Shown here piece by piece: positions 1 through 5,893 of a stretch of 6,214 bases of DNA; positions within the stretch are counted from its first letter, which is position 1; each line of letters starts with the position of its first letter. The notes beneath the pieces were generated by a model, which was not told the DNA's origin, ran no database searches, and saw only the letters and a list, made by a program, of their open reading frames with translations. This DNA comes from Oscillibacter sp. (lineage in GTDB: Bacteria; Bacillota; Clostridia; Oscillospirales; Oscillospiraceae), in the NCBI GenBank assembly GCA_022796315.1, contig JAAWIL010000122.1:1-6214 (forward strand), written 5' to 3'. Position numbers and translations under genes: made by a program.

Positions 1-361
1 GGAGTCCGCCATCCGGATCACCCACCTGCCCACAGGCCTTGTGGTGGAGTGCCAGGACGAGCGGAGCCAGTACAAGAACAAGGACAAGGCCATGAAGGTT
101 CTGCGGTCCCGGCTCTACGAGATGGAGCGGGAGCGCCAGGCCGCCGCCGAGGCCGCCCAGCGCCGCTCCCAGGTGGGCAGCGGAGACCGCAGCGAGCGCA
201 TCCGCACGTACAACTTCCCCCAGGGCCGGGTGACGGACCACCGCATCGGCCTGACGCTCTACAAGCTGGACGCCGTGATGGACGGCCAGCTGGACGAGAT
301 CCTCGATGCCCTGGCGGCGGCGGAGCAGGCCCGGCGGCTTCAGAGCGGAACGGCGGAGTGA
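1..361 (+). CDS. prfA: Peptide chain release factor 1 (RF1), 3' end only
   Basis: The reading frame starts at base 2 and is open to the left, leaving 119 visible codons before TGA at 359-361. RF1 recognises UAA and UAG in the ribosomal A site and triggers peptide release. The visible part begins with ESAIRITHLPTG, which in the family directly follows the catalytic GGQ loop, so the GGQ and the stop-codon-reading PxT motif lie outside the window. Further RF1 hallmarks are QDERSQ (visible residues 18-23), AMKVLRSRLY (30-39) and GDRSERIRTYNFPQGRVTDHRI (61-82). The last one separates RF1 from RF2, which has a different sequence there. The C-terminal tail (LYKLDAVMDGQLDEILDAL) is also typical, and the length left after GGQ fits a complete C-terminus. 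No terminator follows, and sua5 begins 62 nt later, a neighbour often seen near prfA in Firmicutes. The identity is very secure. Confidence 0.96.
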   Translation, partial: ESAIRITHLPTGLVVECQDERSQYKNKDKAMKVLRSRLYEMERERQAAAEAAQRRSQVGSGDRSERIRTYNFPQGRVTDHRIGLTLYKLDAVMDGQLDEILDALAAAEQARRLQSGTAE

Positions 362-385
362 GCAGAAAGAAACGACTGGAATCCG

Positions 386-400
386 GCGGGGAATCCCCGC
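386..400 (+). other. Short GC hairpin between prfA and the fusion gene
   Basis: GCGGGG (386-391) pairs with CCCCGC (395-400) around an AAT loop, giving a 6-bp stem. No T-tract follows (the next bases are GAGAGAAATAG), so it is unlikely to be an intrinsic terminator. It may be an RNA-processing or stability element, or chance in GC-rich DNA. The ribosome binding site of the next gene (GAGG, 411-414) lies just downstream and is not sequestered. Confidence 0.35.
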
Positions 401-423
401 GAGAGAAATAGAGGCGAACACAT

Positions 424-2094
424 ATGATGCAGACGATCTACTATGACTTACGGGATATCAAGGGCCCGCAGAAGGAGATTCGGGACAAGGTCAGCGCCGC
501 CGCCAAAATCCTCCGGGAGGGCGGTCTGGTGGGCCTGCCCACGGAGACGGTGTACGGCCTGGGGGCCAACGGCCTGGACAGCGCCGCCGTCCGGAAGATC
601 TTTGAGGCCAAGGGCCGGCCCCAGGACAACCCGCTGATCCTCCACGTCACCGGCCCCCAGTGGCTGCTGCGTTACTGCGCGGAGGTGCCCCCCATGGCCT
701 ACGTGCTGGCCCGGAAATTCTGGCCCGGCCCCCTGACGCTGATTTTGAAGCGGGGCCCCGGGATTCCGGATGAGACCACCGCAGGGCTGGACACCATTGC
801 GGTCCGCTGTCCCAACCACCCGGTGACCCTGGCGATCATCCGGGAGGCGGGGGTGCCCATCGCGGCCCCCAGCGCCAACCTCTCCGGCCGGCCCAGCTGC
901 ACCACGGCGGAGGATGTGATGGAGGACATGGACGGCAGAATCCAGTGCCTGGTGGACGGCGGCCCCTGCGTGGTGGGGGTGGAGTCCACCATCCTGGACC
1001 TGACCTGCAAGCCGCCCCGGCTGCTGCGCCCCGGCGGGGTGTCCATGGAGACCCTGGAGCAGCTGATCGGCCCCATCGCCCTGGACAAGGCCGTCAGCGG
1101 CAGTCTCTCCGACCAGGAGCAGCCCAGGGCACCCGGCATGAAGTACCGCCATTACGCCCCCAAGGCCCCGGTCACCGTCGTCACCGGCGCGCCGGGGGAC
1201 TCCGCCCGGGAGATCCTGCGGCGGGTGGGTCCCGCCTCCGGCGTCATCTGCTTTGACGAGTACGCCGCCCGCTTTGCCGGGCAGAAGGTCCAGGCCCTGG
1301 GTCCCAGCCAGGACAAACAAACCCAGGCCCAGCGGATCTTTGACGCGCTGCGGGCCTTCGACAGTGAGGATGTGACGGAGATTTACGCGCAGTGTCCCGA
1401 TAATCAGGGGCTGGGTCTGGCCATTGCCAACCGGCTGAAAAAGGCCGCCGGCTTCCACATCATTGACGCCGACAGCCCCCGTGTGGTGATCGGCATCACC
1501 GGCTGCACCGGCGCAGGCAAGACCAGCGTTCTGGAGGCCCTGCGGAGCATGGGGGGCCAGGTGGTGGACTGCGACGCCGTGTACCACCAGATGCTGGAGG
1601 AGAACGACGAGATGCGCAACGCCATCAACGTGGTATTCCCCGGCGTGTTTACCGCCGAGGGGAAGCTGAACCGCCAGAAGCTGGGCAAGGAGGTCTTTGC
1701 CCAGCGGGACCGGCTCTCCCGGCTGAATGAGATCGTCTTCCAGTATGTGGTGCCGGAGGTCCGGCGGCTGGTGGGCAGCGAGGAGGGCCTGTACGCCGTG
1801 GACGCCATCAACCTGCTGGAGAGCGGCCTCTCCGAGCTGTGCGACTGCACCATCGCGGTGACGGCGCCCACAGAGCTGCGGGTCCGGCGGATCATGGCCC
1901 GGGACAACATCTCCGAGCAGTATGCCCGGATGCGGGTCACCGCCCAGAAATCGGATGAATACTACCGCACCAAGTGCGACTATGAACTGGCCAACGCCGG
2001 GGACGACCCGAAGGCCTTCCAGGCGGAGGCCCGGGAGTTCTTCCGGCGGCTGATTGAGGCCATCAAGGAGGAAAAAGCCCGTGGAAAAGAGTGA
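424..2094 (+). CDS. sua5-coaE: Fusion protein: Sua5/YrdC threonylcarbamoyl-AMP synthase + dephospho-CoA kinase (CoaE)
   Basis: This 556-aa cytoplasmic protein carries two enzymes. Residues ~1-345 are a full Sua5, which makes threonylcarbamoyl-AMP from threonine, bicarbonate and ATP for the t6A37 tRNA modification. Visible motifs are PTETVYGLG (39-47), KGR (63-65) with SAN (150-152) forming the family's KxR/SxN set, WPGPLT (100-105), ESTILD (187-192), LRPGG (201-205), the linker APGMKYRHYAP (236-246) and the Sua5 C-terminal domain. After a short linker (~346-352), residues ~353-548 are CoaE, which phosphorylates dephospho-CoA to CoA: Walker A GCTGAGKT (360-367), VDCD (381-384), LNRQKLG (415-421), LLESGL (464-469) and the lid RRIMARDNISEQYARMRVTAQ (488-508). 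Its usual LNxIxHP and DxPLLxE motifs are altered. The summed length (~350 + ~200) fits two intact enzymes. Start: ATG 424 with GAGG at 411-414; ATG 427 is a less well spaced alternative. No internal Shine-Dalgarno precedes the GTG codons at 1483-1488, so one polypeptide is expected. Confidence 0.92.
   Translation: MMQTIYYDLRDIKGPQKEIRDKVSAAAKILREGGLVGLPTETVYGLGANGLDSAAVRKIFEAKGRPQDNPLILHVTGPQWLLRYCAEVPPMAYVLARKFWPGPLTLILKRGPGIPDETTAGLDTIAVRCPNHPVTLAIIREAGVPIAAPSANLSGRPSCTTAEDVMEDMDGRIQCLVDGGPCVVGVESTILDLTCKPPRLLRPGGVSMETLEQLIGPIALDKAVSGSLSDQEQPRAPGMKYRHYAPKAPVTVVTGAPGDSAREILRRVGPASGVICFDEYAARFAGQKVQALGPSQDKQTQAQRIFDALRAFDSEDVTEIYAQCPDNQGLGLAIANRLKKAAGFHIIDADSPRVVIGITGCTGAGKTSVLEALRSMGGQVVDCDAVYHQMLEENDEMRNAINVVFPGVFTAEGKLNRQKLGKEVFAQRDRLSRLNEIVFQYVVPEVRRLVGSEEGLYAVDAINLLESGLSELCDCTIAVTAPTELRVRRIMARDNISEQYARMRVTAQKSDEYYRTKCDYELANAGDDPKAFQAEAREFFRRLIEAIKEEKARGKE
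2065..2083 (+). promoter_or_regulatory. Ribosome binding site and GTG start inside the end of the fusion gene
   Basis: AAGGAGG (2065-2071) is a near-consensus Shine-Dalgarno 9 nt before GTG at 2081. It decides the start of the aminopeptidase over the upstream in-frame TTG at 2054, which has no such site. The site is embedded in codons of the CoaE C-terminus, and the two genes overlap by 14 nt (2081-2094). This suggests translational coupling. Confidence 0.88.
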
Positions 2095-3484
2095 GTTCAA
2101 GACATGGAAGGAGAAGCTGTTCTCGGACAAGAAGAACGGCTATGACCGCCTGACGGACCGGGAGCTGGAGGCCATGGAGGCCTACTGCGCCGGCTACAAG
2201 GCGTATCTGGACGAGGGAAAGACGGAGCGCCTCTGCGCCGCGGAGAGCATCCGCCTGGCGGAACGGGCCGGCTACCGGCCCTACGTCCGGGGCATGGAGC
2301 TGAAGGCGGGGGACCGGGTCTATCTCTGCAACCGGGGCAAGGCGGTGATGCTGGCCCATATTGGGACGAAGACCCTGGCGGAGGGCGCCCAGATCGCCGC
2401 CGCCCACATCGACTCCCCCCGGCTGGACCTGAAGCCCAACCCGCTGTATGAGGACAGCGAGCTGGCCTATTTCAAGACCCATTACTACGGCGGCATTCGG
2501 AAGTACCAGTGGGTTACGCTGCCCCTGGAGCTCCACGGCGTGGCGGCGCTGAAGGACGGCACCCAGGTGCCGGTGCACATCGGCGCCGCGCCGGGGGAGC
2601 CGAAGCTGGTGATTACGGATCTCCTGCCGCACCTGGGCCAGGAGCAGGCCAAGAAGCCCCTGGGCAGCGCCATCCCCGGCGAGACGCTGAACCTGCTGCT
2701 GGGCAGTCGCCCCATCGGCGGCGAGGAGGAGAAGAGCCGGGTGAAGCTGGCCGTCATGAAGCGGCTCTACGAGACCTACGGCATTGTGGAGGACGACTTC
2801 ACCTCCGCCGAGCTGGAGGCGGTGCCGGCGGGCACGGCCTGCGACGTGGGCCTGGACCGCTCCCTGATCGGCGCCTACGGCCACGACGACCGGGTGTGCG
2901 CCTACGCCGCGCTGCGGGCGCTGCTGGATCTGGAGGGCACGCCGGAGAAGACCGCCGTCTGTATGCTGGCGGACAAGGAGGAGATTGGCTCCGACGGCGT
3001 GACCGGGATGCAGTCCGCCGCCTTTGACACGTTCATGGAGGACCTGTGCGAGACCCAGGGGGTTCCCCTCCGGGCCTGCTATGAGCGCTCGTTCTGTCTC
3101 AGCGCCGACGTGACGGCGGCCTACGACCCCAACTATCCGGACGTCTTTGAGAAGCGGAACGAGGCCAAGGTGAACTACGGCATCAGCCTGTGCAAGTACA
3201 CCGGCTCCCGGGGCAAGTCCGGGGCCTCTGACGCCGACGCGGAGACGGTGGCCTATGTGCGGCGGGTCTTTGACGAGGCCGGGGTCATCTGGCAGATCAC
3301 GGAGCTGGGCAAGGTGGACGCCGGCGGCGGCGGAACGGTGGCCATGTATATGGCGAACCGGAACATCGCCACCCTGGATGCCGGCGTGCCGGTGCTGAGT
3401 ATGCACGCGCCCTTTGAGACCGTGGCCAAGGTGGACTGCTATGAGACGTATCTGGGAGTAAAAGCCATCTACCAGGCCAAGTAA
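2081..3484 (+). CDS. apeA: M18-family aminopeptidase (aminopeptidase 1 type)
   Basis: A 467-aa cytosolic metallo-aminopeptidase of family M18 (aspartyl aminopeptidase clan MH), which removes N-terminal residues from peptides using two metal ions, usually zinc. Metal ligands and catalytic residues are seen in the family order: AAHIDSPRLDLKPNP with H109 and D111, YGHDDRVCAY with D269, ADKEEIGS with E300 and E301, SADVTAAYDPNY with D343, and SMHAPFE with H442. The segments FKTHYYGGIRKYQW (131-144) and DRSLIGAYG (259-267) match the bacterial aminopeptidase 1 subgroup better than the DNPEP/ApeB subgroup. The length is normal for the subgroup and no key residue is missing. The GTG start at 2081 is chosen for its strong Shine-Dalgarno. 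The gene overlaps sua5-coaE by 14 nt and is followed by terminator-like hairpins, so it is probably the last gene of the prfA-side operon. The exact substrate preference cannot be read from sequence. Confidence 0.93.
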   Translation: MEKSEFKTWKEKLFSDKKNGYDRLTDRELEAMEAYCAGYKAYLDEGKTERLCAAESIRLAERAGYRPYVRGMELKAGDRVYLCNRGKAVMLAHIGTKTLAEGAQIAAAHIDSPRLDLKPNPLYEDSELAYFKTHYYGGIRKYQWVTLPLELHGVAALKDGTQVPVHIGAAPGEPKLVITDLLPHLGQEQAKKPLGSAIPGETLNLLLGSRPIGGEEEKSRVKLAVMKRLYETYGIVEDDFTSAELEAVPAGTACDVGLDRSLIGAYGHDDRVCAYAALRALLDLEGTPEKTAVCMLADKEEIGSDGVTGMQSAAFDTFMEDLCETQGVPLRACYERSFCLSADVTAAYDPNYPDVFEKRNEAKVNYGISLCKYTGSRGKSGASDADAETVAYVRRVFDEAGVIWQITELGKVDAGGGGTVAMYMANRNIATLDAGVPVLSMHAPFETVAKVDCYETYLGVKAIYQAK

Positions 3485-3498
3485 GCCAAAAGTTTCGT

Positions 3499-3567
3499 CC
3501 ACCTTTTCAAAGGTGGCGGGGGTCCAGGGGGCAGCGCCCCCTGGGGGAATCCGGAGGGATACCTCCG
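3499..3567 (+). repeat. Array of three consecutive hairpins (probable dispersed intergenic element)
   Basis: Three perfect stem-loops follow each other just after the aminopeptidase stop. They are CCACCTTT/AAAGGTGG (3499-3506/3509-3516; in practice 7 bp with a 4-nt loop), CCAGGGGGC/GCCCCCTGG (3524-3532/3536-3544, 9 bp, AGC loop) and CGGAGG/CCTCCG (3552-3557/3562-3567, loop GATA). The style (an AAAGTTTCGTC-like lead, an A/T-cored hairpin, then GGTCCAGGG...CCCTGG) resembles intergenic elements I recall recurring in GC-rich gut clostridia. That resemblance is from memory, and no second copy lies in this window. None of the three has a T-tract, so they are not classical terminators. Small + strand reading frames across it are of low-complexity composition and are not believed. 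Confidence 0.6.
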
Positions 3568-3576
3568 CAAACCAGG

Positions 3577-3607
3577 AGCGCCCGGGGCTGTCCGCCCCGG
3601 GCGCTTT
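3577..3607 (+). terminator. Intrinsic terminator hairpin after the aminopeptidase
   Basis: AGCGCCCGGGGC (3577-3588) pairs perfectly with GCCCCGGGCGCT (3594-3605) around the loop TGTCC, a 12-bp very GC-rich stem. TTTCCCTGT follows, a weak T-tract on the + strand. No T-run exists on the other side, so it points to stopping + strand transcripts from the aminopeptidase operon about 90-120 nt after its stop. It could also block read-through from the minus-strand ORF that converges on it. Confidence 0.72.
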
Positions 3608-3630
3608 CCCTGTATTCACCGTCAACCCGC

Positions 3631-4041
3631 CTAATCCACCTTCTCCCACAGCCATTCCGGCAGCAGCTCCCCGTTTTCACATCGTGCCGCACACACGCCG
3701 CGGTACGCGTCCAGAACCGCCGCCCCGCACCCGCAGGCATCCCATCCGGCGGAAAACCGGGTAAAGAGAGCGCGAAAAGGGGAGAACGCCTCCCTGCCGG
3801 CGGGATCGTCGGGGAGGGGAAGAGGTAGAGAGAGGGAGAACCGTCCGTCCTGCCGGAGCAGCTGCCCCAGGGCCTCCCTGTTCGCGGCAATGACGGAGGC
3901 CCCGGCAGCTGAATGGAGCACCGGGCTCCACGGAAGACAGCGTAGGGCTCCACGGAAGACAGCGTAGGGCTCCACGGAAGACAGTGTAGGGCTCCAGGGA
4001 GGGCGGAAGCGCCCGGCGGCTCCTGCCAGGACACGCCCCAT
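3631..4041 (-). CDS. Possible minus-strand gene or gene remnant, unknown function
   Basis: I do not recognise this product. The minus strand has an open frame of 136 codons from ATG at 4041 to TAG at 3631, with AGGA 8 nt before the ATG. The C-terminal ~90 residues look protein-like: hydrophobic and charged residues alternate, third codon positions are GC-rich, and the ending is ELLPEWLWEKVD. It contains several cysteines (DACGCGAAVLDAYRGVCAARC) and no membrane segment. The N-terminal third runs through a 22-bp tandem repeat whose period is not a multiple of three, which is unusual for coding DNA and suggests the true start is later (for example GTG at 3921, giving 96 aa) or that the gene is disrupted. 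It would be convergent with the aminopeptidase and divergent from the ACT gene. It could equally be non-coding. Confidence 0.3.
   Translation of the reverse strand: MGRVLAGAAGRFRPPWSPTLSSVEPYAVFRGALRCLPWSPVLHSAAGASVIAANREALGQLLRQDGRFSLSLPLPLPDDPAGREAFSPFRALFTRFSAGWDACGCGAAVLDAYRGVCAARCENGELLPEWLWEKVD
3923..3996. repeat. 22-bp tandem repeat, about 3.4 copies
   Basis: The unit begins GGGCTCCACGGAAGACAG and ends with CGTA. Copies lie at 3923-3944, 3945-3966 and 3967-3988, followed by a partial copy, GGGCTCCA, at 3989-3996. Copies 1 and 2 are identical; copy 3 differs by one base (C to T at 3985). The copies are back to back without unique spacers, so this is not a CRISPR array. The near identity implies a recent expansion by slippage or a constrained binding array. 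Confidence 0.93.
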
Positions 4042-4125
4042 GATTCGCTTCCTGGACAAATCCCACGACAGACAGCGGCAATTTCCGCGAAACTTCCCCA
4101 ATTCCGACAAAAGAAATTTCTCCGA

Positions 4126-4141
4126 TTCCGTTGCGCCGGAA
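4126..4141 (+). promoter_or_regulatory. Inverted repeat TTCCG-N6-CGGAA over the -35 box (operator candidate)
   Basis: TTCCG (4126-4130) and CGGAA (4137-4141) flank the proposed -35 hexamer TTGCGC exactly. Two more TTCCG words lie upstream at 4083-4087 and 4102-4106 in the same orientation. A protein bound here would cover the -35 element. No regulator family is recognised from this motif, so the operator role is inference. Confidence 0.4.
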
Positions 4142-4158
4142 CACCAGAGTGTGATACT
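4131..4158 (+). promoter_or_regulatory. Sigma-70-type promoter for the ACT-hom unit
   Basis: The -35 candidate is TTGCGC (4131-4136). After a 16-nt spacer comes the -10 candidate GATACT (4153-4158), preceded by TG at 4150-4151 as in extended -10 promoters. Transcription would start near 4165, leaving a leader of about 30 nt before ATG 4195. The leader is too short for a T-box or riboswitch. The hexamers are imperfect, but this is the best-placed pair in the gap and sits in a locally AT-richer stretch. Confidence 0.5.
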
Positions 4159-4194
4159 ATGATAGACAGACAAATGACCACGGGAGGCGGACGT

Positions 4195-4635
4195 ATGGCA
4201 AAGGTAACCAAATACTATATTGTGGCGGCGGACGCTCTGCCGGAGATCTTCATCAAGGTGGCGGAGGCCAAGCGGATGATGCAGACCGGCGAGGTGGAGA
4301 CCGTGGGCGCGGCGACCCGTCTGGCGGGGATCAGCCGCAGCGCGTTCTACAAATACAAGGACGCCGTGCAGCCCTTCAACGACATGAAGGCGGAGCACAT
4401 CCTCACCTTTTACGCCATGCTGAAGGACAACACCGGCGTGCTGAGCCGGGTGCTGTCGGTGTTCGCGGCCTCCGGGGCCAATATTCTCACCATCAATCAG
4501 AGCATTCCCACCAACGGCTGCGCCGCGGTGACCATCTCCGCCGGCACCAGCGAGATGGAGGAGAGCCTGGAGCAGCTTCTGGCGGACGTTGGCGGCCTGG
4601 ACGGCGTGGTGAGGTTCGAGATTCTGGCGGGGTAA
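4195..4635 (+). CDS. ACT-domain regulatory protein, UPF0735/PheB family
   Basis: A 146-aa cytoplasmic protein matching the UPF0735 family (B. subtilis PheB, about the same length). The N-terminal half has a helix-turn-helix-like segment, VGAATRLAGISRSAFYKYKDAV (37-58), whose SRSAFYKYKDAV is the family signature. The C-terminal half (about 70-146) is an ACT domain, with DNTGVLSRVLSVFAASGANIL (78-98) as its first strand-helix-strand and the amino-acid-binding turn around D78-G81. ACT domains bind amino acids and control biosynthetic enzymes. The start at 4195 is chosen because GGGAGG (4182-4187) lies 7 nt before it; the in-frame ATG at 4159 overlaps the proposed -10 box and lacks a ribosome site. 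In B. subtilis the homologue precedes pheA, but here it precedes hom, so a role in threonine/methionine control is inferred. The symbol pheB is withheld for that reason. Confidence 0.92.
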   Translation: MAKVTKYYIVAADALPEIFIKVAEAKRMMQTGEVETVGAATRLAGISRSAFYKYKDAVQPFNDMKAEHILTFYAMLKDNTGVLSRVLSVFAASGANILTINQSIPTNGCAAVTISAGTSEMEESLEQLLADVGGLDGVVRFEILAG

Positions 4636-4636
4636 A

Positions 4637-4672
4637 GGGCGGAGCCCGCGTCCGCCCCGGCGGGGAACGCGG
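4637..4672 (+). promoter_or_regulatory. Two mutually exclusive stem-loops between the ACT gene and hom
   Basis: Fold I pairs GGGCGGA (4637-4643) with TCCGCCC (4651-4657), 7 bp. Fold II pairs CCGCGT (4646-4651) with ACGCGG (4667-4672) and inside it CCCC (4655-4658) with GGGG (4662-4665). The two share bases 4651-4657, so only one can form. No T-tract directly follows (the TTTTT at 4693-4697 is 20 nt downstream), so a terminator/antiterminator is unlikely. An effect on the stability or translation of hom is possible. GC-rich gaps can produce such pairings by chance. Confidence 0.45.
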
Positions 4673-4699
4673 AACTGGAATACGAGAGAGGGTTTTTCC

Positions 4700-5893
4700 A
4701 TGATACAGATTGCGATTTTGGGCCTGGGCACGGTGGGAACCGGCGTGGCCAGGATTGTGGCGGAGAACGCCAAGCAGATTGAGCGGAAGCTGGGGGAGCC
4801 GCTGCAGGTGAAGGCCGTTTTGGTGCGGCACTTCAAGGACGGCCCCTACCGGCAGCTGATGACGGACGACTTCGCCCGCATCGAGGAGGACGAGGATATC
4901 CGGGTAGTGGTGGAGACCATCGGCGGCGTGGAGGCGGCCTATGAGTACACCAGGCGGGCCCTGAACGCCGGCAAACACGTGGTCACCGCCAACAAGCAGC
5001 TGGTGGCGGAGAGGGGCTGCGAGCTGCTGGCCCTGGCCAGGCGGAAGAACGTCAGCTACCTCTTTGAGGCCAGCGTGGGCGGCGGCATCCCCGTTCTGCA
5101 CCCCCTGACGCAGTGCATGGCCGCCAACCGCATAGACGAGGTGTACGGCATCCTGAACGGCACCACCAACTATATTCTCACCCGCATGGTCCGCACCGGC
5201 GCCTTTTTCTCCGACGCCCTGCGGGAGGCCCAGGCCAAGGGCTACGCCGAAGCGGACCCCACCGCCGACGTGGAGGGCATCGACGCCGGGCGGAAGATCT
5301 GCATCCTGGCGGATCTGGCCTTCGGCCGCCAGGTGGACCCGGCCCAGGTGCCCATGGAGGGAATCTCCAAGCTCAGCCTGCGGGATGTGAAGATCGCCCA
5401 GCGGGCGGGCTACCGGGTGAAGCTTCTGGGGCGGGCGGTGCGCCTCCCCGGCGGCGGACGCACGGCCTATGTGGCACCCCACCTGATCCCCGAGGACAGC
5501 CCCATCGCCAACGTGGAGGACGTGTTCAACGCCGTGGTGGTCCGGGGCAACGCCACGGGCGAGGTGATGTTTTACGGCCGGGGAGCCGGGGAACTGCCCA
5601 CGGCCTCGGCCTGTGTGGCGGATGTTATGGAGGCCCTTCAGCAGAGCTCCAGGCGGGAGGAGATCGGCTGGGAGGCCGGCGCCGAGGGCTTTGAGGACCC
5701 CTGGGAGCTGGAGACCCGGTACTACTTCCGCATCGAGGGGAGCCTGACCGACGCCGCCATGGCCTTCGGCCAGGTGGAGGTCCTCAGTGAGGACGGCGAG
5801 ACCGCCTTTTTGACGGACCGGATCAGCGGCCTGGCCGTGAAACAGCAGTCCAAGTCCCTGAACGTGCTGGCCCGGATGCGGGTGCTGGCGTAA
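4700..5893 (+). CDS. hom: Homoserine dehydrogenase with a short, divergent C-terminal region
   Basis: A 397-aa cytoplasmic NAD(P)-dependent enzyme that reduces aspartate semialdehyde to homoserine, the branch point to threonine and methionine. The N-terminal Rossmann motif is GLGTVGTGV (8-16). Catalytic-domain motifs are TANKQLVA (96-103, with K99), FEASVGGGIPVL (122-133), NGTTNYIL (153-160), and GYAEADPTADVEGIDAGRK (181-199), in which E184, D195 and K199 match the yeast enzyme's E208, D219 and K223. GRGAGELPTASA (293-304) closes the core. After ~335 comes a ~60-residue tail starting RYYFRIEG. It begins like an ACT domain but is shorter and lacks its usual helix/ligand-turn pattern (the B. 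subtilis enzyme, about 433 aa, has a full ACT). The start ATG 4700 has AGAGGG (4687-4692) at a spacing of 7 nt. The ACT gene ends 64 nt upstream with no terminator between, so the pair is probably one operon. No thrB or thrC follows within the window. Confidence 0.96.
   Translation: MIQIAILGLGTVGTGVARIVAENAKQIERKLGEPLQVKAVLVRHFKDGPYRQLMTDDFARIEEDEDIRVVVETIGGVEAAYEYTRRALNAGKHVVTANKQLVAERGCELLALARRKNVSYLFEASVGGGIPVLHPLTQCMAANRIDEVYGILNGTTNYILTRMVRTGAFFSDALREAQAKGYAEADPTADVEGIDAGRKICILADLAFGRQVDPAQVPMEGISKLSLRDVKIAQRAGYRVKLLGRAVRLPGGGRTAYVAPHLIPEDSPIANVEDVFNAVVVRGNATGEVMFYGRGAGELPTASACVADVMEALQQSSRREEIGWEAGAEGFEDPWELETRYYFRIEGSLTDAAMAFGQVEVLSEDGETAFLTDRISGLAVKQQSKSLNVLARMRVLA

Noticed and set aside
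2054..2080. TTG start for the aminopeptidase
   Set aside because: No ribosome site; GTG 2081 has AAGGAGG at ideal distance and gives the usual N-terminus.
448..2130. Very long open frame on the minus strand opposite the Sua5-CoaE gene
   Set aside because: It is a mirror of the GC-rich codon pattern of the real gene. The product is rich in Gly, His, Pro and Gln with no family motifs, while the + strand carries two full sets of enzyme motifs.
2063..3655. Long minus-strand open frame opposite the aminopeptidase
   Set aside because: Antisense shadow of a gene whose catalytic residues are all present; biased composition and no recognisable domain.
3513..3764. 83-codon + strand frame across the hairpin array
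   Set aside because: It translates stems and a terminator, is Pro/Arg-rich, and has no ribosome binding site of note.
3923..3996. CRISPR array
   Set aside because: Units are directly adjacent with no spacers; 22 bp is a simple tandem repeat.
4042..4194. T-box or amino-acid riboswitch before the ACT-hom unit
   Set aside because: No T-box motif or long structured leader; the predicted promoter leaves only ~30 nt of leader.
4159..4194. Longer start (ATG 4159) for the ACT protein
   Set aside because: It overlaps the proposed -10 box, has no Shine-Dalgarno, and adds residues not found in the family; ATG 4195 has GGGAGG 7 nt upstream.
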